Assembly (NCBI GenBank): GCA_037953745.1
Contig: JBAKBP010006583.1
Span: 44,907 to 108,906, forward strand
Source: Lithodes maja
Taxonomy: Eukaryota > Arthropoda > Malacostraca > Decapoda > Lithodidae
DNA length: 64,000 nucleotides
Reading direction: 5' to 3'
Part shown: positions 39,090-51,600 of the stretch, one piece after another
Position numbering within the stretch: position 1 is the first letter of the stretch
Layout: every line of letters begins with the position of its first letter
The notes under the pieces: model-generated
Told to the model about the DNA's origin: nothing
Database searches by the model: none
Seen by the model: only the letters and a program-made list of their open reading frames with translations
Position numbers and translations under genes: made by a program

Positions 39090-40383
39090 GTTGTATTCCG
39101 TCCGTTAGTGACACAGTTGAGCTGGGGCTCCACTGCGACCAGGCAGCTCCCTTTCTTCCACTCTCCATTCCAGAAGTCGGTTGGAGTTGGTGCTGGGGTA
39201 TCCTGGTGTTGGTGGCCGGTCCGGTATTTTGGCCAGCCACATGTCCAAGTGTTTCTTGAAGGTGTCTGGAGACACCCCGGTCATGTTCCTGAGAGGGGCT
39301 GGTATACAGTTGAACAGTCTGGTTCCATTGTATGTAAAGCTGTGATGGATCAGGGATTTGATTTTTTGTGTTGATCCCGGCGTAGTCCTCACATAGCACA
39401 GCCTCCCTCGCCTTTGGTGCTGAGTCTCTTGGATGTTTGGATTTGGTACCTTTTTTTCCAAAATCTTCCAGACGTAGATGATGATGTATCTCTCCCTACG
39501 TCTTTGAAGTGAGTACAGCTGCAGCTCCTTAAGTCTCTCCCAGTAGTTAAAGTGTTGAAACCCATGGATTTTACTGGTGAATGTCCTCTGGGTGGCTTCA
39601 ATTTCTGTTATTTCTCCTACTTTTTGGGGAGACCAGAGCTGGGAGCAGTACTCCAGTCGTGGTAGGACCAGTGACTTCCACAGTGTTAGCATACACCTCT
39701 CATTTCTTGTGTGGAAGGTTCTCAGGATCCAGCCTGCTATTTGTTTTGCTGTTGTTGTGGCTTTGGTAATATGCTGGGAAAAAGTGGCGTCACTGCTCAT
39801 ATTTACTCCCAAGTCCTTCACTGTGTCCTTGGCGGTAATTTCTTGCTGTCCACTTTTGTAGTTGGTGTCGTTTTGTAGTGCTCTCTTGTTCCCGTACCTT
39901 AGAAGCTCGAACTTGTCTCCGTTTAGGGCCATGTTGTTTTCTTCTGCCCACTTCAGGATTTTGTCCAAGTCTTGTTGTAGTAGCTGAGCATCATGTTGTG
40001 AGGTGATTTTCTTCATGAGTCTGGTGTCGTCTGCAAACGATGTGGCTGTTGAGTGTTCCAGGTCCCTGTCGATGTCTCCTATCATGATGAGGAATAGGAG
40101 AGGTCCCAGTACTGATCCTTGTGGTACTCCGCTGATGACCCCACCTGCTTCTGATAGGCTTCCTTGAACCGTGACTCTTTGTTTTCTGTTGGTGATGAAG
40201 CTGTGGAGCCATCTTCCAAGGTCTCCCCCTATTCCCAGTGATTTGAGTTTATGTAGAAGGATCCCATGGTCCACCTTGTCAAAAGCTTTGGCGAAATCTA
40301 GATATATGACGTCTACATTTTCTCCGTCTTGAATATCCTGTAGGATTTTGTCGTAGTGTGATAGTAGTTGTGAGAGGCATATA
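39090..40383 (-). mobile_element. CR1/Jockey-like LINE 3' fragment bounded by (AT)n
   Basis: The coding sequence begins inside RT at about 40380 and ends near 39105. (AT)n runs flank it at 39040-39071 and 40379-40405. The arrangement suggests a 5'-truncated insertion whose 3' tail and target are both AT-repeat-like. Confidence 0.8.
39105..40380 (-). pseudogene. CR1/Jockey-like reverse transcriptase, C-terminal part
   Basis: Blocks in order: VIYLDFAKAFDKVDHGILL, VISGVPQGSVLGPLLFL, catalytic FADD, then VKDLGVNMSSDATFS, LVLPRLEYCSQLWSP, RRRERYIIIYVWKIL and a C-terminal NGTRLFNCIPAPLRN. This is LINE replication enzyme lacking the endonuclease and the RT fingers. The open frame extends upstream to 40652 only because it reads through AT repeats; those 90 or so residues are not part of the protein. 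No stop occurs within the LINE portion. Confidence 0.85.
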
Positions 40384-40671
40384 TATATATATATATATAT
40401 ATATACAGTATATATATAATTATATATAATAAGAGTTTGTGGTGGGGGACATTTATGTTGGGTATAATAATAAATAATAATAAATAATAAATAATAATAA
40501 TAATAATAATAATGATAATAAAAATATAATAAAGCAAAAATATAAATGAAATACAAATATAAATACTTTTTTATGGGTGATCCCATACACAGGAATAACA
40601 GGTATAATAATAAATAATAATAATACAAATAATAAAATAGGCCTAAACACAAAAATAATAAAAATAATAAA
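40379..40671. repeat. (AT)n and (AAT)n microsatellites
   Basis: (AT)n at 40379-40405, then compound (ATA)n/(AAT)n with interruptions from about 40466 to 40671. The Tyr/Ile-rich and hydrophobic ORFs that cross it are artefacts. Confidence 0.9.
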
Positions 40672-40962
40672 ATGGTGGTGGTGGTGGTGGTGGAGATGGT
40701 GGTGGTGTTGGTGGAGATGGTGGTGGTGTTGACACAAATAGGGTTGGGTTCATTTTCTGACCTGACCCACGGTCAGAAAAGGGACCCTACCCTATTGGTG
40801 TCAACACCACCACCATCTCCACCAACACCACCACCATCTCCACCACCACCACCACCCCGACCATCACCACCACCACCATCATCACCACCACCATCACCAC
40901 CACCACCACCACCATCACCACCACCACCACCACCACCACCATCTCCACCACCACCACCACCA
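40672..40962. repeat. hairpin with (GGT)n and (ACC)n arms
   Basis: The left arm at about 40678-40762 is the near-exact reverse complement of 40771-40855, across an 8-base spacer (tgacccac). Arms share tggagatggtggtggtgttg and gacac-aatagggt-ggg, so identity is not just the trinucleotide. (ACC)n continues to 40962. The Pro/Ser-rich ORF through it is a by-product. Confidence 0.85.
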
Positions 40963-41057
40963 AAAATGTTGACTGTACTTACTCACACTGCTGAGATTCC
41001 CTCGTGGCCACCAAGCCGTATATGTAGAGTGCTTTTGCCCATAACAAACTTACCTCC

Positions 41058-41535
41058 CAAGCACTTTCCACCAATAAATTATCGAGCAAAAATGCAAGCA
41101 CTTTCCACCACTAAATTATCGAGCAAAAATGCACAGGGCTGAGGGAGCATGGCGACATAATATTATGCTCGACCAGTAATGATTTTTTTTTCACTAAGAA
41201 ACACTAATACAAGGTAAGATACACTACTTGAACGGATAAATAGCAATATAATTGACTGATATTTATATGAAAGTGTTCCACAAACAAGCAAAACGTTTGG
41301 CAAAAAGCATGGCCCCTCGTGGGCTCCACCACCTTGGTCACGTAGCCTACACCAGAGAATGCTCGACCAGTAATAAAAGTTTTTTCACTAAGAAACACTT
41401 ATACAAGGAAAATACACAACTTCAAGTGATAAATAGCAATATAATTGACTCAATATGGTATGAAAGTGATCCACAAACAAGCGAAACCATGGCCCCTCGT
41501 GGAGCCCACCTTGGTCACGTACACCAGACTAGCAA
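41058..41535 (+). repeat. tandem duplications: 36 bp twice, then about 190 bp twice
   Basis: caagcactttccaccaataa...gcaaaaatg is repeated at about 41058 and 41095. Then 41165-41359 and 41360-41535 are two diverged units starting gctcgaccagtaat and ending near cttggtcacgta. No coding function is apparent. Confidence 0.75.
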
Positions 41536-41870
41536 AACACTTCACTAACATGGTTTTTATACCCTAAATAAGAATAACACAATAATCCATCGATATCCCA
41601 ACGATATAGCACTTCGTTTGGGTTATATTAGGGCGGTAATACCAGCCAGGCTGGGCAAAATGGAGGGCCCTTGGTTTAAAGGGCCGCACACACCCACCTA
41701 CTAGGCTGGCTGATGGGAAGAAACTGACTCTCTCTACCACCGCGGGGCCCTCACAGGGACGCTAGGGGGTTGCTAGATGTTTCCACATGTACATCTAACT
41801 TATCGGACTTACCAGCCAAAAAACCGGCTCAATTGCGTCATAAACTTATTTTCTAGCAATATAATAAGTC
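41536..41870. other. no gene seen; possible end of a DNA transposon
   Basis: No ORF of note. It leads into the twin palindromes and a TTAA junction with Gypsy copy B, so part may belong to a TTAA-targeting element. Confidence 0.35.
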
Positions 41871-41936
41871 CATATGACGCGATCGCGTCATATGTGTTTT
41901 TGGTTCACTCTGCCATATGACGCGATCGCGTCATAT
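41871..41936. repeat. two copies of a perfect 22-24-bp palindrome
   Basis: atatgacgcgatcgcgtcat plus the final at is a perfect palindrome, at 41871-41894 (24 bp) and 41915-41936 (22 bp). It sits just outside the point where Gypsy B is broken. The last bases (ctgagagagttaa) resemble the end of a TTAA-targeting element. Confidence 0.85.
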
Positions 41937-41949
41937 ATGTCTGAGAGAG

Positions 41950-43600
41950 TTAAAATCATCGTCGTATATTATGACATCATCTAGGTACACCGTACAGTTG
42001 GGAATGTCGGCTACAATGTCGTTCATTAATTTCTGAAACGTTGCAGGGGCATTTTTCAGCCCGTATGGCATAACAATGCAACGATATGTGGCACCGTCCA
42101 CCACAAACCCACACACCTCTCGCGCTCGCTCAGACAAGGGCACTTGCCAATAACCCTTAACAAGGTCTATTTTAGTGAGGAACTTGGCTTTTCCTATCTT
42201 ATCCACACTGTCGTCCACGCAAGGGAGAGGGTAGGCATTTGTGGGGGTTAAACCATTCAACCTGCGGAAATCTATACAAAACCGCACCTTGCCATCTGGT
42301 TTGGGCTGCAGTGTGACTGGGGAAGTCCACCTTACTGCACCCTCAGAAATTAGCCCACGTTTCAGCATATAATCCAGCTCTTCCCTAAGTGCTGGTAATT
42401 TAATAGGGGGAACACGGTATGGCACTGATTTAAAGGGCGGGTGGTCCCCAACATCGACGTGCACCGCTTGAGTAGTGAGGCCAGGATGCTCCGCGAAAAC
42501 AGCTGGGTTTGAATCAAACAAGTGCTGCACAGCTACACGCTGTTGCTCAGGCAGGTGCAATATCAACTCGTGAGCCACTTGTCTAGAATTCCCCGCCCAC
42601 TGATCCGCGGAAACATGACAATCCCAATTATCCTCCCCCGCAGCTTGACTGTCCCTTCCTCCTTCTCCACCACAATCGCTGCAGATCAACACCGGGACAG
42701 TGAGAGGCTCGGAGGGGCGCCTCACATACTCTTTCATCAGATTTACATGGCAAAGTTGGTTCTTTTTCTTACGATCAGGAGTAGCTACTAAATAGTCTAG
42801 ATCAGAAACCTTCCTTACAACCCGATATGGACCAGAATACTTGGCAGACAAGGGGTGTCCCACCAGAGGCAGTAGTATCAGTACCTCCTGATCTACTTCA
42901 AACTCCCTCAGCTTCACCTTCTGGTCGTATCTGTCCTTCATCTGAGCTTGTGAACTCTTAAGGTTCTGACCTGCTACCTCCAGGCTCTTTAGCATTCTCT
43001 CACGGCTTTCAACAACATAATTTAGAAGCGAGCATGGATTTGTGACTCCCTCCCAGATCTCCTTGACTATGTGGAGGGGCCCCCTGACCCTGTGTCCAAA
43101 AACCAACTCGTTCAGGCTAAATCCCAAGCTCTCCCCAGGTACTTCTCTCGCAACAAATAAAACATATGGGAGACCTAGATCCCAGTCCTTCCCATTTTCC
43201 ATGCAATAACACCGCAACATACTCTTGAGAGTCGAGTGCCACCTTTCCAAAACTCCCTGACTCTCGGGATGGTAGGCAGATGACACCACAGACACTATCC
43301 CATGTTGCTGCATGGTCTGCTTAAACAGAGCAGAAGTAAAATTGGATCCCTGATCAGACTGGATCTCCTGAGGGTAGCCATAACGAGAGAAATAGACAAG
43401 TAGGTTTTTGACAACAGTCTTAGCCATCCCGTTGCGCATGGGGTAAGCATCTGGATACCGTGTTGCTACATCCATTACAGTTAGTAAAAATGTATTGCCG
43501 GCACTAGTGGGGAGCAATGGGCCAACCATATCGATAACTACTTTGCTGAAGGGCGGCCCAATGACAGGGATGGGTTGTAACGGGGCTCTCGGAATGAACT
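41950..43600 (-). pseudogene. Gypsy B integrase core and N-terminal RT
   Basis: Open in one frame. Integrase blocks VVIDMVGPL, IQSDQGSNF and YHPESQGVLERWH supply the D, D, E residues; a GPY module (SGPYRVVRKVSDLDYL) follows. Then RT: VRFCIDFRRLNGL, TKIDLVKGYWQVPL and YLDDVIIYDDDF, where it ends. Relative to copy C it has a one-base deletion near 43595, just before the integrase core, and a 3-base deletion near 42460. The domain order again puts integrase before RT. Confidence 0.88.
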
Positions 43601-46248
43601 GTTGGGTTTCCCAACCACTTGACAAGTGTGACACTGTGACACCCATGACACGACACTCGCCTTTAACCCAGGCCACCAGAAAAGCTTGCTCAGAGCTGCC
43701 TCCGTCTTACGTGCCCCCAGGTGCCCTGCCAAAGGCACATCATGAGCTAATCTCAATAAGCTCTCACGGCACACCCTCGGTACTACTAACTGGTCCACTA
43801 ATCCTGACCCGCCATCCCACTTTTTCTTGGGATCCTGATGTCTCCGATACAAGATCCCCTCGGACAAGAAAAAATCACCAGGCTGCGCATCCCCATCGCT
43901 CTCCAGTTCAACAGCACCATTACCACACGCCCTGACTTCAGGATCTTCCAGCTGCAAGGAACATATATCAGCAGGTGCGAGATTATCCAAGTTCATCTTA
44001 AATAATTTATTTCCACCTCCAATGTCCCGCTGAGCCATCCTTTCCTCACGCTGCGCATAACGATGCTGTCGCAGAGTCTCTTCCTGCCCTGCACCTGCAC
44101 TAGCGGTGACAGGCCCCGGGGCCTCTCCAGACTCTAACATAGGTGCCAATAATGAGTCACCAAGAAACACTGCCGGCTCAAAACTCTCCAATTGACCAAC
44201 ACTTCCCGTTTTCTTGTGACCTTTCCTCCGCGGTTTGATAGACTGAGGTGGTGGCTGCAAGGCTCCGGATGTCTGAGAACGCGTCACAACACACGCCATG
44301 GTTTGTACGCTACACTTCTCAACCCACTCCTGTTCCTCCCTACTAACGTCGGCCGCCTTCTCGGCAACGACCAAGGGTGAAACCTTAGAAGCAGGCACCG
44401 CAAAGTCGTTGCCGAAGAGGAGGTCGATGCCCCCAACAGGCAAGTTCTCTACAATTCCTACATCCAGCTCCTTCGCCACACCACCCACCTCTAGCTCCAT
44501 CCGCACCAGTGGGAAGGACTTGGTAGCATTGATCCCTTGAACTACCACCACCCAAGCAGCGTTAATCGGTCTACCAGTAAAGTTCTTTAACAAGGTCTGA
44601 GAAGCCCCCGTATCACGCAATAGCTTAACTCCTCGCCTTTCGCCAGCCCACCTCACAAAACCATGCCCTCTATGACCCACAAAGACGTCGCGGACAGGGT
44701 TCGAGCCTTCCGGACTCTTGAACACAGGCTGTGTCCCACCCTCTGACGAACTACCCTTGGCAAACTCAGAAGATATAGGCGACACCCCAATGCTGCGGGC
44801 CAATGACACAACCTTGTTTGGTGGCTTGTTTGGACAAGCATTTGCAAAGTGACCCTCCTTGTGACATGCAAAGCACTCTTTACTCTTTGGTTTCCCTTGG
44901 GAGTGGGAGGTACCATTAGACTTCTTATACGGGACGGTATTTGGTTTATGTTCAGTTTTATTGTCAGTGCTAGATGGTTTTGTGTATTTATGTGTATCAA
45001 AATTCTTGGGAGGGGGAGGGGTACGATCCTTTGCACCCGACTCACTCCTAGCTGCTGCTCTGCACCCTCGAATTAATGACAGTCGGAGGTCAGCCATTTC
45101 TTCTGCCTCCTGGAGAGTTCTAGGATTTTTTTCCTTTATATTTAATGTTAAGTCCCCACCTGTGCACTTAAAGAACTGCTCCAAGAGAACCAGCTCACTC
45201 AACTCCTCAAAAGTAGCTGCCCTCTCAGAACGCAGCCAATGTCGTAGTGCATCAGACAAGTCCCGGGCGTGTTCTAGGAAGGTACTATCCTTGCCCTTAG
45301 TAACACCCCGAAACTTCAAGCGGTAAGTTTCTGGTTGTAACTCATAGGCCCGTAGCACAGCCTTCTTTAGCTCATCATAAACTACACAGGACTCTAAAGG
45401 TAGTGCATCATACGCTTTTAGCCCCTTTCCTAGGAGTCTTGATGAAACTAATGCTGCCCACTTTTCCTGAGGCCACTGGTGTTCCTGACACTTCTTCTCA
45501 AATCGCATAAAAAACTCAGCCACACCTAATTCATCGAATACAGGAACTAGTTTAAGCAGGTGCGACAATGATTGGTCCCGATGTCTGTTACCTCCCCCAA
45601 TATTTCGCCCTGTTACCTCCACTCGAGATCTCTCCAGCTCCCTGTCAGCCCGATACCTAGTAGACTCTGCCTGCAGTTCAGCCTCTCGTATAGCTGTTCT
45701 CTCTGCAGCCTCAGCCTGCACACTAGCCTGTCTCTCGGCAGCCTCAACCTGAGCTCTAGCCTGTCTTTCGGCGGCCTCAACCTTGGCCATCTCAAGCCGA
45801 AACAACAAATCTGGAGTCAACCCTTGAGGAGGGGAAGGTGCATTTAATGGAGAGGGTCCCTGTGATTGAATTCCACGCTGCCATTGACCATCAACTTGGG
45901 GGTATGTACTAAATTCAGGCACCCTGACATTTGATATGGGGGTAAAGTGGAGGGGGGCTGAGGACCGGGGCCCCCAGTCGCCTCTCCACCCAGGTCTCTC
46001 CCTTCTAAACCCAATATCAAAGTCCTCAGCTGATCTTTCCTCATGCCACTTAAAACCTGGTGACCCTGAAGACCTGCCACACACTTTAAGCCATACTTAT
46101 TCAGCTTCAACACCCTGGCAGCGGTAAGGGGCACCTCTAAAAATCTTCTTGCACCCTCCTCGCTATCGACTAGCCACTCCACAGGTCTTTCTCCCTCCGA
46201 GCCCGTATCGTGACCTGACCCATCACTGTGTTCTGATGTATTAGACAT
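43600..46248 (-). pseudogene. Gypsy B Gag, protease and integrase zinc finger
   Basis: The ATG at 46248 starts MSNTSEHSDGSGHD; that frame continues to 45844. The longer frame, 46084 to 43538, carries an Ala/Glu/Arg-rich coiled segment (VEAAERQARAQVEAAERQ), the capsid-like region, a CCHC knuckle (CFACHKEGHFANAC), protease LLRDTGAS and the integrase HHCC finger. Comparison with element A shows the two frames must join by a shift at about 45985-46010. The same shift occurs in copy C. The long frame ends in nonsense after the one-base deletion near 43595. Confidence 0.88.
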
Positions 46249-46442
46249 GTTTGTGTACTGCAGTAATTATCACGGTTATAGAATGTGCCTTATCTCCTAT
46301 GCAAGTATGTATATACTAATGTTATTTAAAGTCTTTAATGTGTTACATTGGTTGCTCCAAAAAAAAACTCTATGTCCACTGTATTCCTCTAATCATAAGG
46401 AATCTCAAAACAAATGACCACTATATTCCTCTGTTCAGTAAA
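46249..46442 (-). other. 5' leader of Gypsy B
   Basis: About 200 bp between the primer-binding site and the Gag ATG, nearly identical to 55061-55254. No ORF. Confidence 0.8.
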
Positions 46443-46460
46443 TCCTATGCAAGGTCGCCA
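46443..46460 (-). other. primer-binding site inside the shared LTR, for copy B
   Basis: Minus strand tggcgaccttgcatagga, two bases after the LTR end ACGTAACA. The first 13 bases are identical to those in element A. Confidence 0.75.
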
Positions 46461-46462
46461 TT

Positions 46463-48360
46463 TGTTACGTCCTGGGATATATAAACACTGGGCTCTTTCT
46501 ATTGGACTAGGTATGCGGCAACAAGCAACAACGGAAAACGCTAGATACAACCCTTATCTATAAACCCAGGCAACAAACCACCCTAAACCGTCAAGAGTCC
46601 TGCCTGGACAACGAGGTATCCTATGACTCGGTTACAGGGTGCACGCACTATAGACTGCTGATAGTCAAGCAGGCTATATAAAAGATCACACAATTAAGTT
46701 GACTTAAAGCTTCAAGGAAAAGATAGATAACGGAATTAAAGTGCAGAAACAATTTAATAACAAAGTAGAAGAAAGTACATTTAACGTTACGTTAATTAAT
46801 ACAACTAATCACCCCTGCGTGATAGAAGGTGAAAGCAAACAGTCCTCAAAACATCGTACTGGTAGACAAGATGCAGGTTTCTAAACTGCATGCGGTTACT
46901 GTAGGATCTGATGCTTAGCAAAGAAAGTACGTTACGGATTTAGAGAACTCTTAACTCATAAGCAGGAATAAATACTAGTGATAGGCCATACAGTGTATAA
47001 TGGCATAGGTATAATTAAATAAAGGCAGTAACTCGCAACATAACCACATACAGGTGTGCTTCTCACTCTTAGTCAGGCAAGCCTGCTCGGACAGAGTCTC
47101 TAAGCCACACCCTGACTCACAATGCTCACAAAAACGGTAAACTGTGGCACAATAACAAGCATACAGAGATGATAAACCCCTAGCTGTTAATCTGCCAGGT
47201 GGCAGTGGTCTAGCTGGAAGGATATAGGCTTCGGATACCCGGGCTGAGCCACCTGCTCTAGCGTAGGGACATTCCCAAGTCTGTGCGCCAAATTACTCTA
47301 ATTGAAAGGGTGCTCTCTTGAGAGACTCAGATCGCAAGTATCTGACTCTCTCCTGGCGACCCTAAAACAAAAGCAAGACGTGCTAGCGCAGTGCTGAGTG
47401 GACTAGGAAAGGGCCCTCACACAACACAACACTAGACACACAGGGACACAGACAAGAAAATGCCCCCAGACTCCCACAGGTATCCTAGTAAAGTCGTGCG
47501 GATCCACAGGACTCGCACCAGCAGACTTTACTTAAAGGATCGCAAAAAACCTCCTCTCCGGTCTAGCCCCTGCTAACCTGACACAAGAACACACTAGCAA
47601 GCATGAAACCACCAAATATGAGACAACAAAAAAACTTCCTAGGTCTCATTAACAATTAAATCTCTGCATAAAGCCCAAATCCTATCTAATTATCTGAGAG
47701 CTCGTCGTTAATACAATAATAGATATAAGGTCTATCAAGGCGATGGGATAATTAAATAGATTGGTGAAGTAGTGGAAGGAAGGTATTCAAAGTAAGAGAG
47801 CAAGTTTCTAAGTGGGGTTGAGAGGGATATATATCAAGGGGGTCCGAAGGGTACGACAGTGAGGTGAGCTCTGAGTCTTGAATCTGTCTGGACCCCACCC
47901 TAGGCATGCAAAATACATCCCATGCTTGGCAACACTCAACACAGTTGCCGGGTCAAAATCCTCTACCCCGTGCGTGAGTCGAAACCAAGCCTAACGTTGC
48001 AATCAAATGCACGTGGCAACATCAGGCTCGTCCCAAGCTGGACTCTCCGCGCGAAGCAACGTCCCCCAGCCGGTCTCTCTCTCCCGCTCGTCTCCTCCCA
48101 CTCTCACTAGACTTACATCTTATATATTATAATGAAACAATCAACTATCGAGAATAAAATATACTAAGATGCGTTGGTTAAGAATAAGGGCAGCTTCAAT
48201 CTGTGAAACAACAGAAGAATATCCCAGACATTAGTTACGTTGTCGTAGGATATATACTAAGGAAAAGCCTGCCGGCCGGTTGCCGCCAGCCGGTTTCTAA
48301 ACGGCTGGCCAGCCGACGCGCGCGCATGCCCGCACGTGGCTACTATGCAGAAGCGTCACA
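46463..48360 (-). repeat. LTR shared by Gypsy copies C (3') and B (5')
   Basis: 1898 bp, minus-strand TGTGACGCTTCTGC to CGTAACA, the same length as 55275-57172 and differing by roughly twenty substitutions by eye. It is preceded (minus strand) by C's polypurine tract and followed by B's primer-binding site and Gag, so one LTR serves two internal regions. Confidence 0.92.
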
Positions 48361-48683
48361 CCTCCCCCAAGATATAAGACCCTTGACTAAGTTCTTCATA
48401 TCTAACAGAAAGCTTCTCATAGTACCACACACTGTTGTGACACAAGGCACTATATATAAAAAAAATAAAGACTGTTGCGCTCCACCGAGCAAGTTCAACT
48501 AACTTAGCGAAAATAAGCGAAAACATTCAACTTAGATAATGCTACATCATCTTATACAAAATTCTACACGTTATAAAAATAAAGAGTTTTTATAAGGTTT
48601 TTGCCTTTTTAATTTGTTTTTTTCGGCTGAACTACAGTGACAGCCTATTTTCCTCCACACTCAACCCTGAATCCTGTGGCAGT
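48361..48683 (-). other. 3' untranslated region and polypurine tract of Gypsy C
   Basis: No ORF. The minus-strand end, atcttgggggagg at 48361-48373, directly precedes TGTGACG of the LTR and matches the tract of element A. Confidence 0.75.
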
Positions 48684-51600
48684 CTAACCAACATCATCCA
48701 CCCTTGATAGACAATCCGCTATCACGTTATGAGAATCGGCAATATGGCGTATGTCCAGATTATACTCCTGAAGCATGAGTGACCACCTGGTCAGCCTCAT
48801 ATTCCGGTTATGAAACTGATTCAAGAATTTCAGAGGGTGATGATCGGTATAAACCACTACGACTGGTCCGAAAGCAGGAACATTTACATCGAAGTGCCTG
48901 AGCGCCAGCACTATCGCCAGGAGTTCTTTTTCAATTACAGAGTAATTCCTTTGTGCACTATTGAATTTTTTACTGTAAAAACTCACTGGATGTTCGATAC
49001 CTTCATCATCTGTCTGTAACAAGACAGCCCCAGCCCCTACGCCACTGGCATCAGTCGCCAGCTGAAAAGGTCTGCTGAAGTCCGGGGCCCTGAGTATGGG
49101 GTGGGTACATAACAGGTGTTTCACCAAGGAAAACGCCTCTGCACACTCAGGAGACTACCGGAACTTCTTGTCCTTAGATAATAAGTCAGTTAAAGGTGCA
49201 AGTACAGTCGAATAGCCTTTGATGAAGCGACGATAATAGCCTATCATACCTAGAAACCGCATGATTTGTTTCTTAGTCGTAGGCTGGGGAATCTGATCGA
49301 TGGCTTTGATCTTTGTCTGTGGAGGGCACACCTGACCCATCCCCACCTCGAACCCCAGGTACAAAACTGTGGCTTTGACAAAATCGCACTTACCCAGGTT
49401 TACCACCAAACTTGCTTCATTCAGTTTATTAAAAAGCTGTCCGATGTGAGCACAGTGACTGTTAAAATCATCGTCGTATATTATGACATCATCTAGGTAC
49501 ACCGTACAGTTGGGAATGTCGGCTACAATGTCGTTCATTAATTTCTGAAATGTTGCAGGGGCATTTTTCAGCCCGTATGGCATAACATGGCAACGATATG
49601 TGGCACCGTCCACCACAAACCCACACACCTCTCGCGCTCGCTCAGACAAGGGCACTTGCCAATAACCCTTAACAAGGTCTATCTTAGTGAGGAACTTGGC
49701 TTTTCCTATCTTATCCACACTGTCGTCCACGCGAGGGAGAGGGTAGGCATTTGTGGGGGTTAAACAATTCAACCTGCGGAAATCTATACAAAACCGCACC
49801 TTGCCATCTGGTTTGGGCTGCAGTGTGACAGGGGAAGTCCACCTTACTGCACCCTCAGAAATCAGCCCACGTTTCAGCATATAATCCAGCTCTTCCCTAA
49901 GTGCTGGTAATTTAATAGGGGGAACACGGTATGGCACTGATTTAAAGGGCGGGTGGTCCCCAACATCGACATCGTGCACCGCTTGAGTAGTGAGGCCAGG
50001 ATGCTCCGCGAAAACAGCTGGGTTTGAATCAAACAAGTGCTGCACAGCTGCACGCTGTTGCTCAGGCAGGTGCAATATCAACTCGTGAGCCACTTGTCTA
50101 GAATTCCCCGCCCCCTGATCCGCGGAAACATGACAATCCCAATTATCCTCCCCCGCAGCTTGACTTTCCCTTCCTCCTTCTCCACCACGATCGCTGCAGA
50201 TCAACACCGGGACAGTGAGAGGCTCGGAGGGGCGCCTCACATACTCTTTCATCAGATTTACATGGCAAAGTTGGTTCTTTTTCTTACTATCAGGAGTAGC
50301 TACTAAATAGTCGAGATCAGAAACCTTCCTTACAACCCGATACGGACCAGAATACTTGGCAGACAAGGGGTGTCCCACCAGAGTCAGTAGTATCAGTACC
50401 TCCTGATCTACTTCAAACTCCCTCAGCTTCACCTTCTGGTCATATCTGTCCTTCATCTGAGCTTGTGAACTCTTAAGGTTCCGACCTGCTACCTCCAGGC
50501 TCTTTAGCATTCTCTCACGGCTTTCAACAACATACTTTAGAAGCGAGCATGGCTTTGTGACTCCCTCCCAGATCTCCTTGAGTATGTGGAGGGGCCCCCT
50601 GACCCTGTGTCCAAAAACCAACTTGTTCGGGCTAAATCCCAAGCTCTCCCCAGGCACTTCTCTCGCAGCAAATAAAACGTATGGGAGACCTAGATCCCAG
50701 TCCTTCCCATTTTCCATGCAATAACACCGCAACATACTCTTGAGAGTCGAGTGCCACCTTTCCAAAACTCCCTGGCTCTCGGGATGGTAGGCAGATGACA
50801 CCACAGACACTATCCCATGTTGCTGCATGGTCTGCTTAAACAGAGCAGAAGTAAAATTGGATCCCTGATCAGACTGGATCTCCTGAGGGTAGCCATAACG
50901 AGAGAAATAGACAAGTAGGTTTTTGACAACAGTCTTAGCCATCCCGTTGCGCATGGGGTAAGCATCTGGATACCGTGTTGCTACATCCATTACAGTTAGT
51001 ACAAATTTATTGCCGGCACTAGTGGGGGGCATTGGGCCAACCATATCGATAACTACTTTGCTGAAGGGCGGCCCAATGACAGGGATGGGTTGTAACGGGG
51101 CTCTCGGGATGACCTGATTGGGTTTCCCAACCACTTGACAAGTGTGACACTGTGACACCCATGACACGACACTCGCCTTTAACCCAGGCCACCAGAAAAG
51201 CTTGCTCAGAGCTGCCTCCGTCTTACGTGCCCCCAGGTGCCCTGTTAAAGGCACATCATGAGCTAATCTCAATAAGCTCTCACGGCACACCCTCGGTACT
51301 ACTAACTGGTCCACTAATCCTGACCCGCCATCCCACTTTTTCTTGGGATCCTGATGTCTCCGATACAAGATCCCCTCGGACAAGAAAAAATCACCAGGCT
51401 GCACATCCCCATCGCTCTCCAGTTCGATAGCACCATTACCACACGCCCTGACTTCAGGATCTTCCAGCTGCAAGGAACATATATCAGCAGGTGCAAGATT
51501 ATCCAAGTTCATCTTAAATAATTTATTTCCACCTCCAATGTCCCGCTGAGCCATCCTTTCCTCACGCTGCGCATAACGATGCTGTCGCAGAGTCTCTTCC

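Larger units (their letters stand above)
41950..46462 (-). mobile_element. Gypsy copy B internal region, truncated in RT
   Basis: Reading leftwards from the shared LTR (46463-48360): primer-binding site, Gag, protease, integrase, then RT up to just past YLDD, where the sequence stops at a TTAA at about 41950. In copy C the same site reads actgttaaaatcatcg and continues into the rest of RT and RNase H. So B lost its 3' third and its downstream LTR. Confidence 0.9.

Noticed and set aside
40453..40652. N-terminal extension of the 39105-40652 ORF and His/Ile/Tyr-rich ORFs
   Set aside because: These are microsatellite translations (AT and AAT repeats), not part of the LINE protein.
40672..41142. 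156-residue proline/serine-rich ORF
   Set aside because: Most of it translates (GGT)n/(ACC)n repeats and the hairpin; no gene context.
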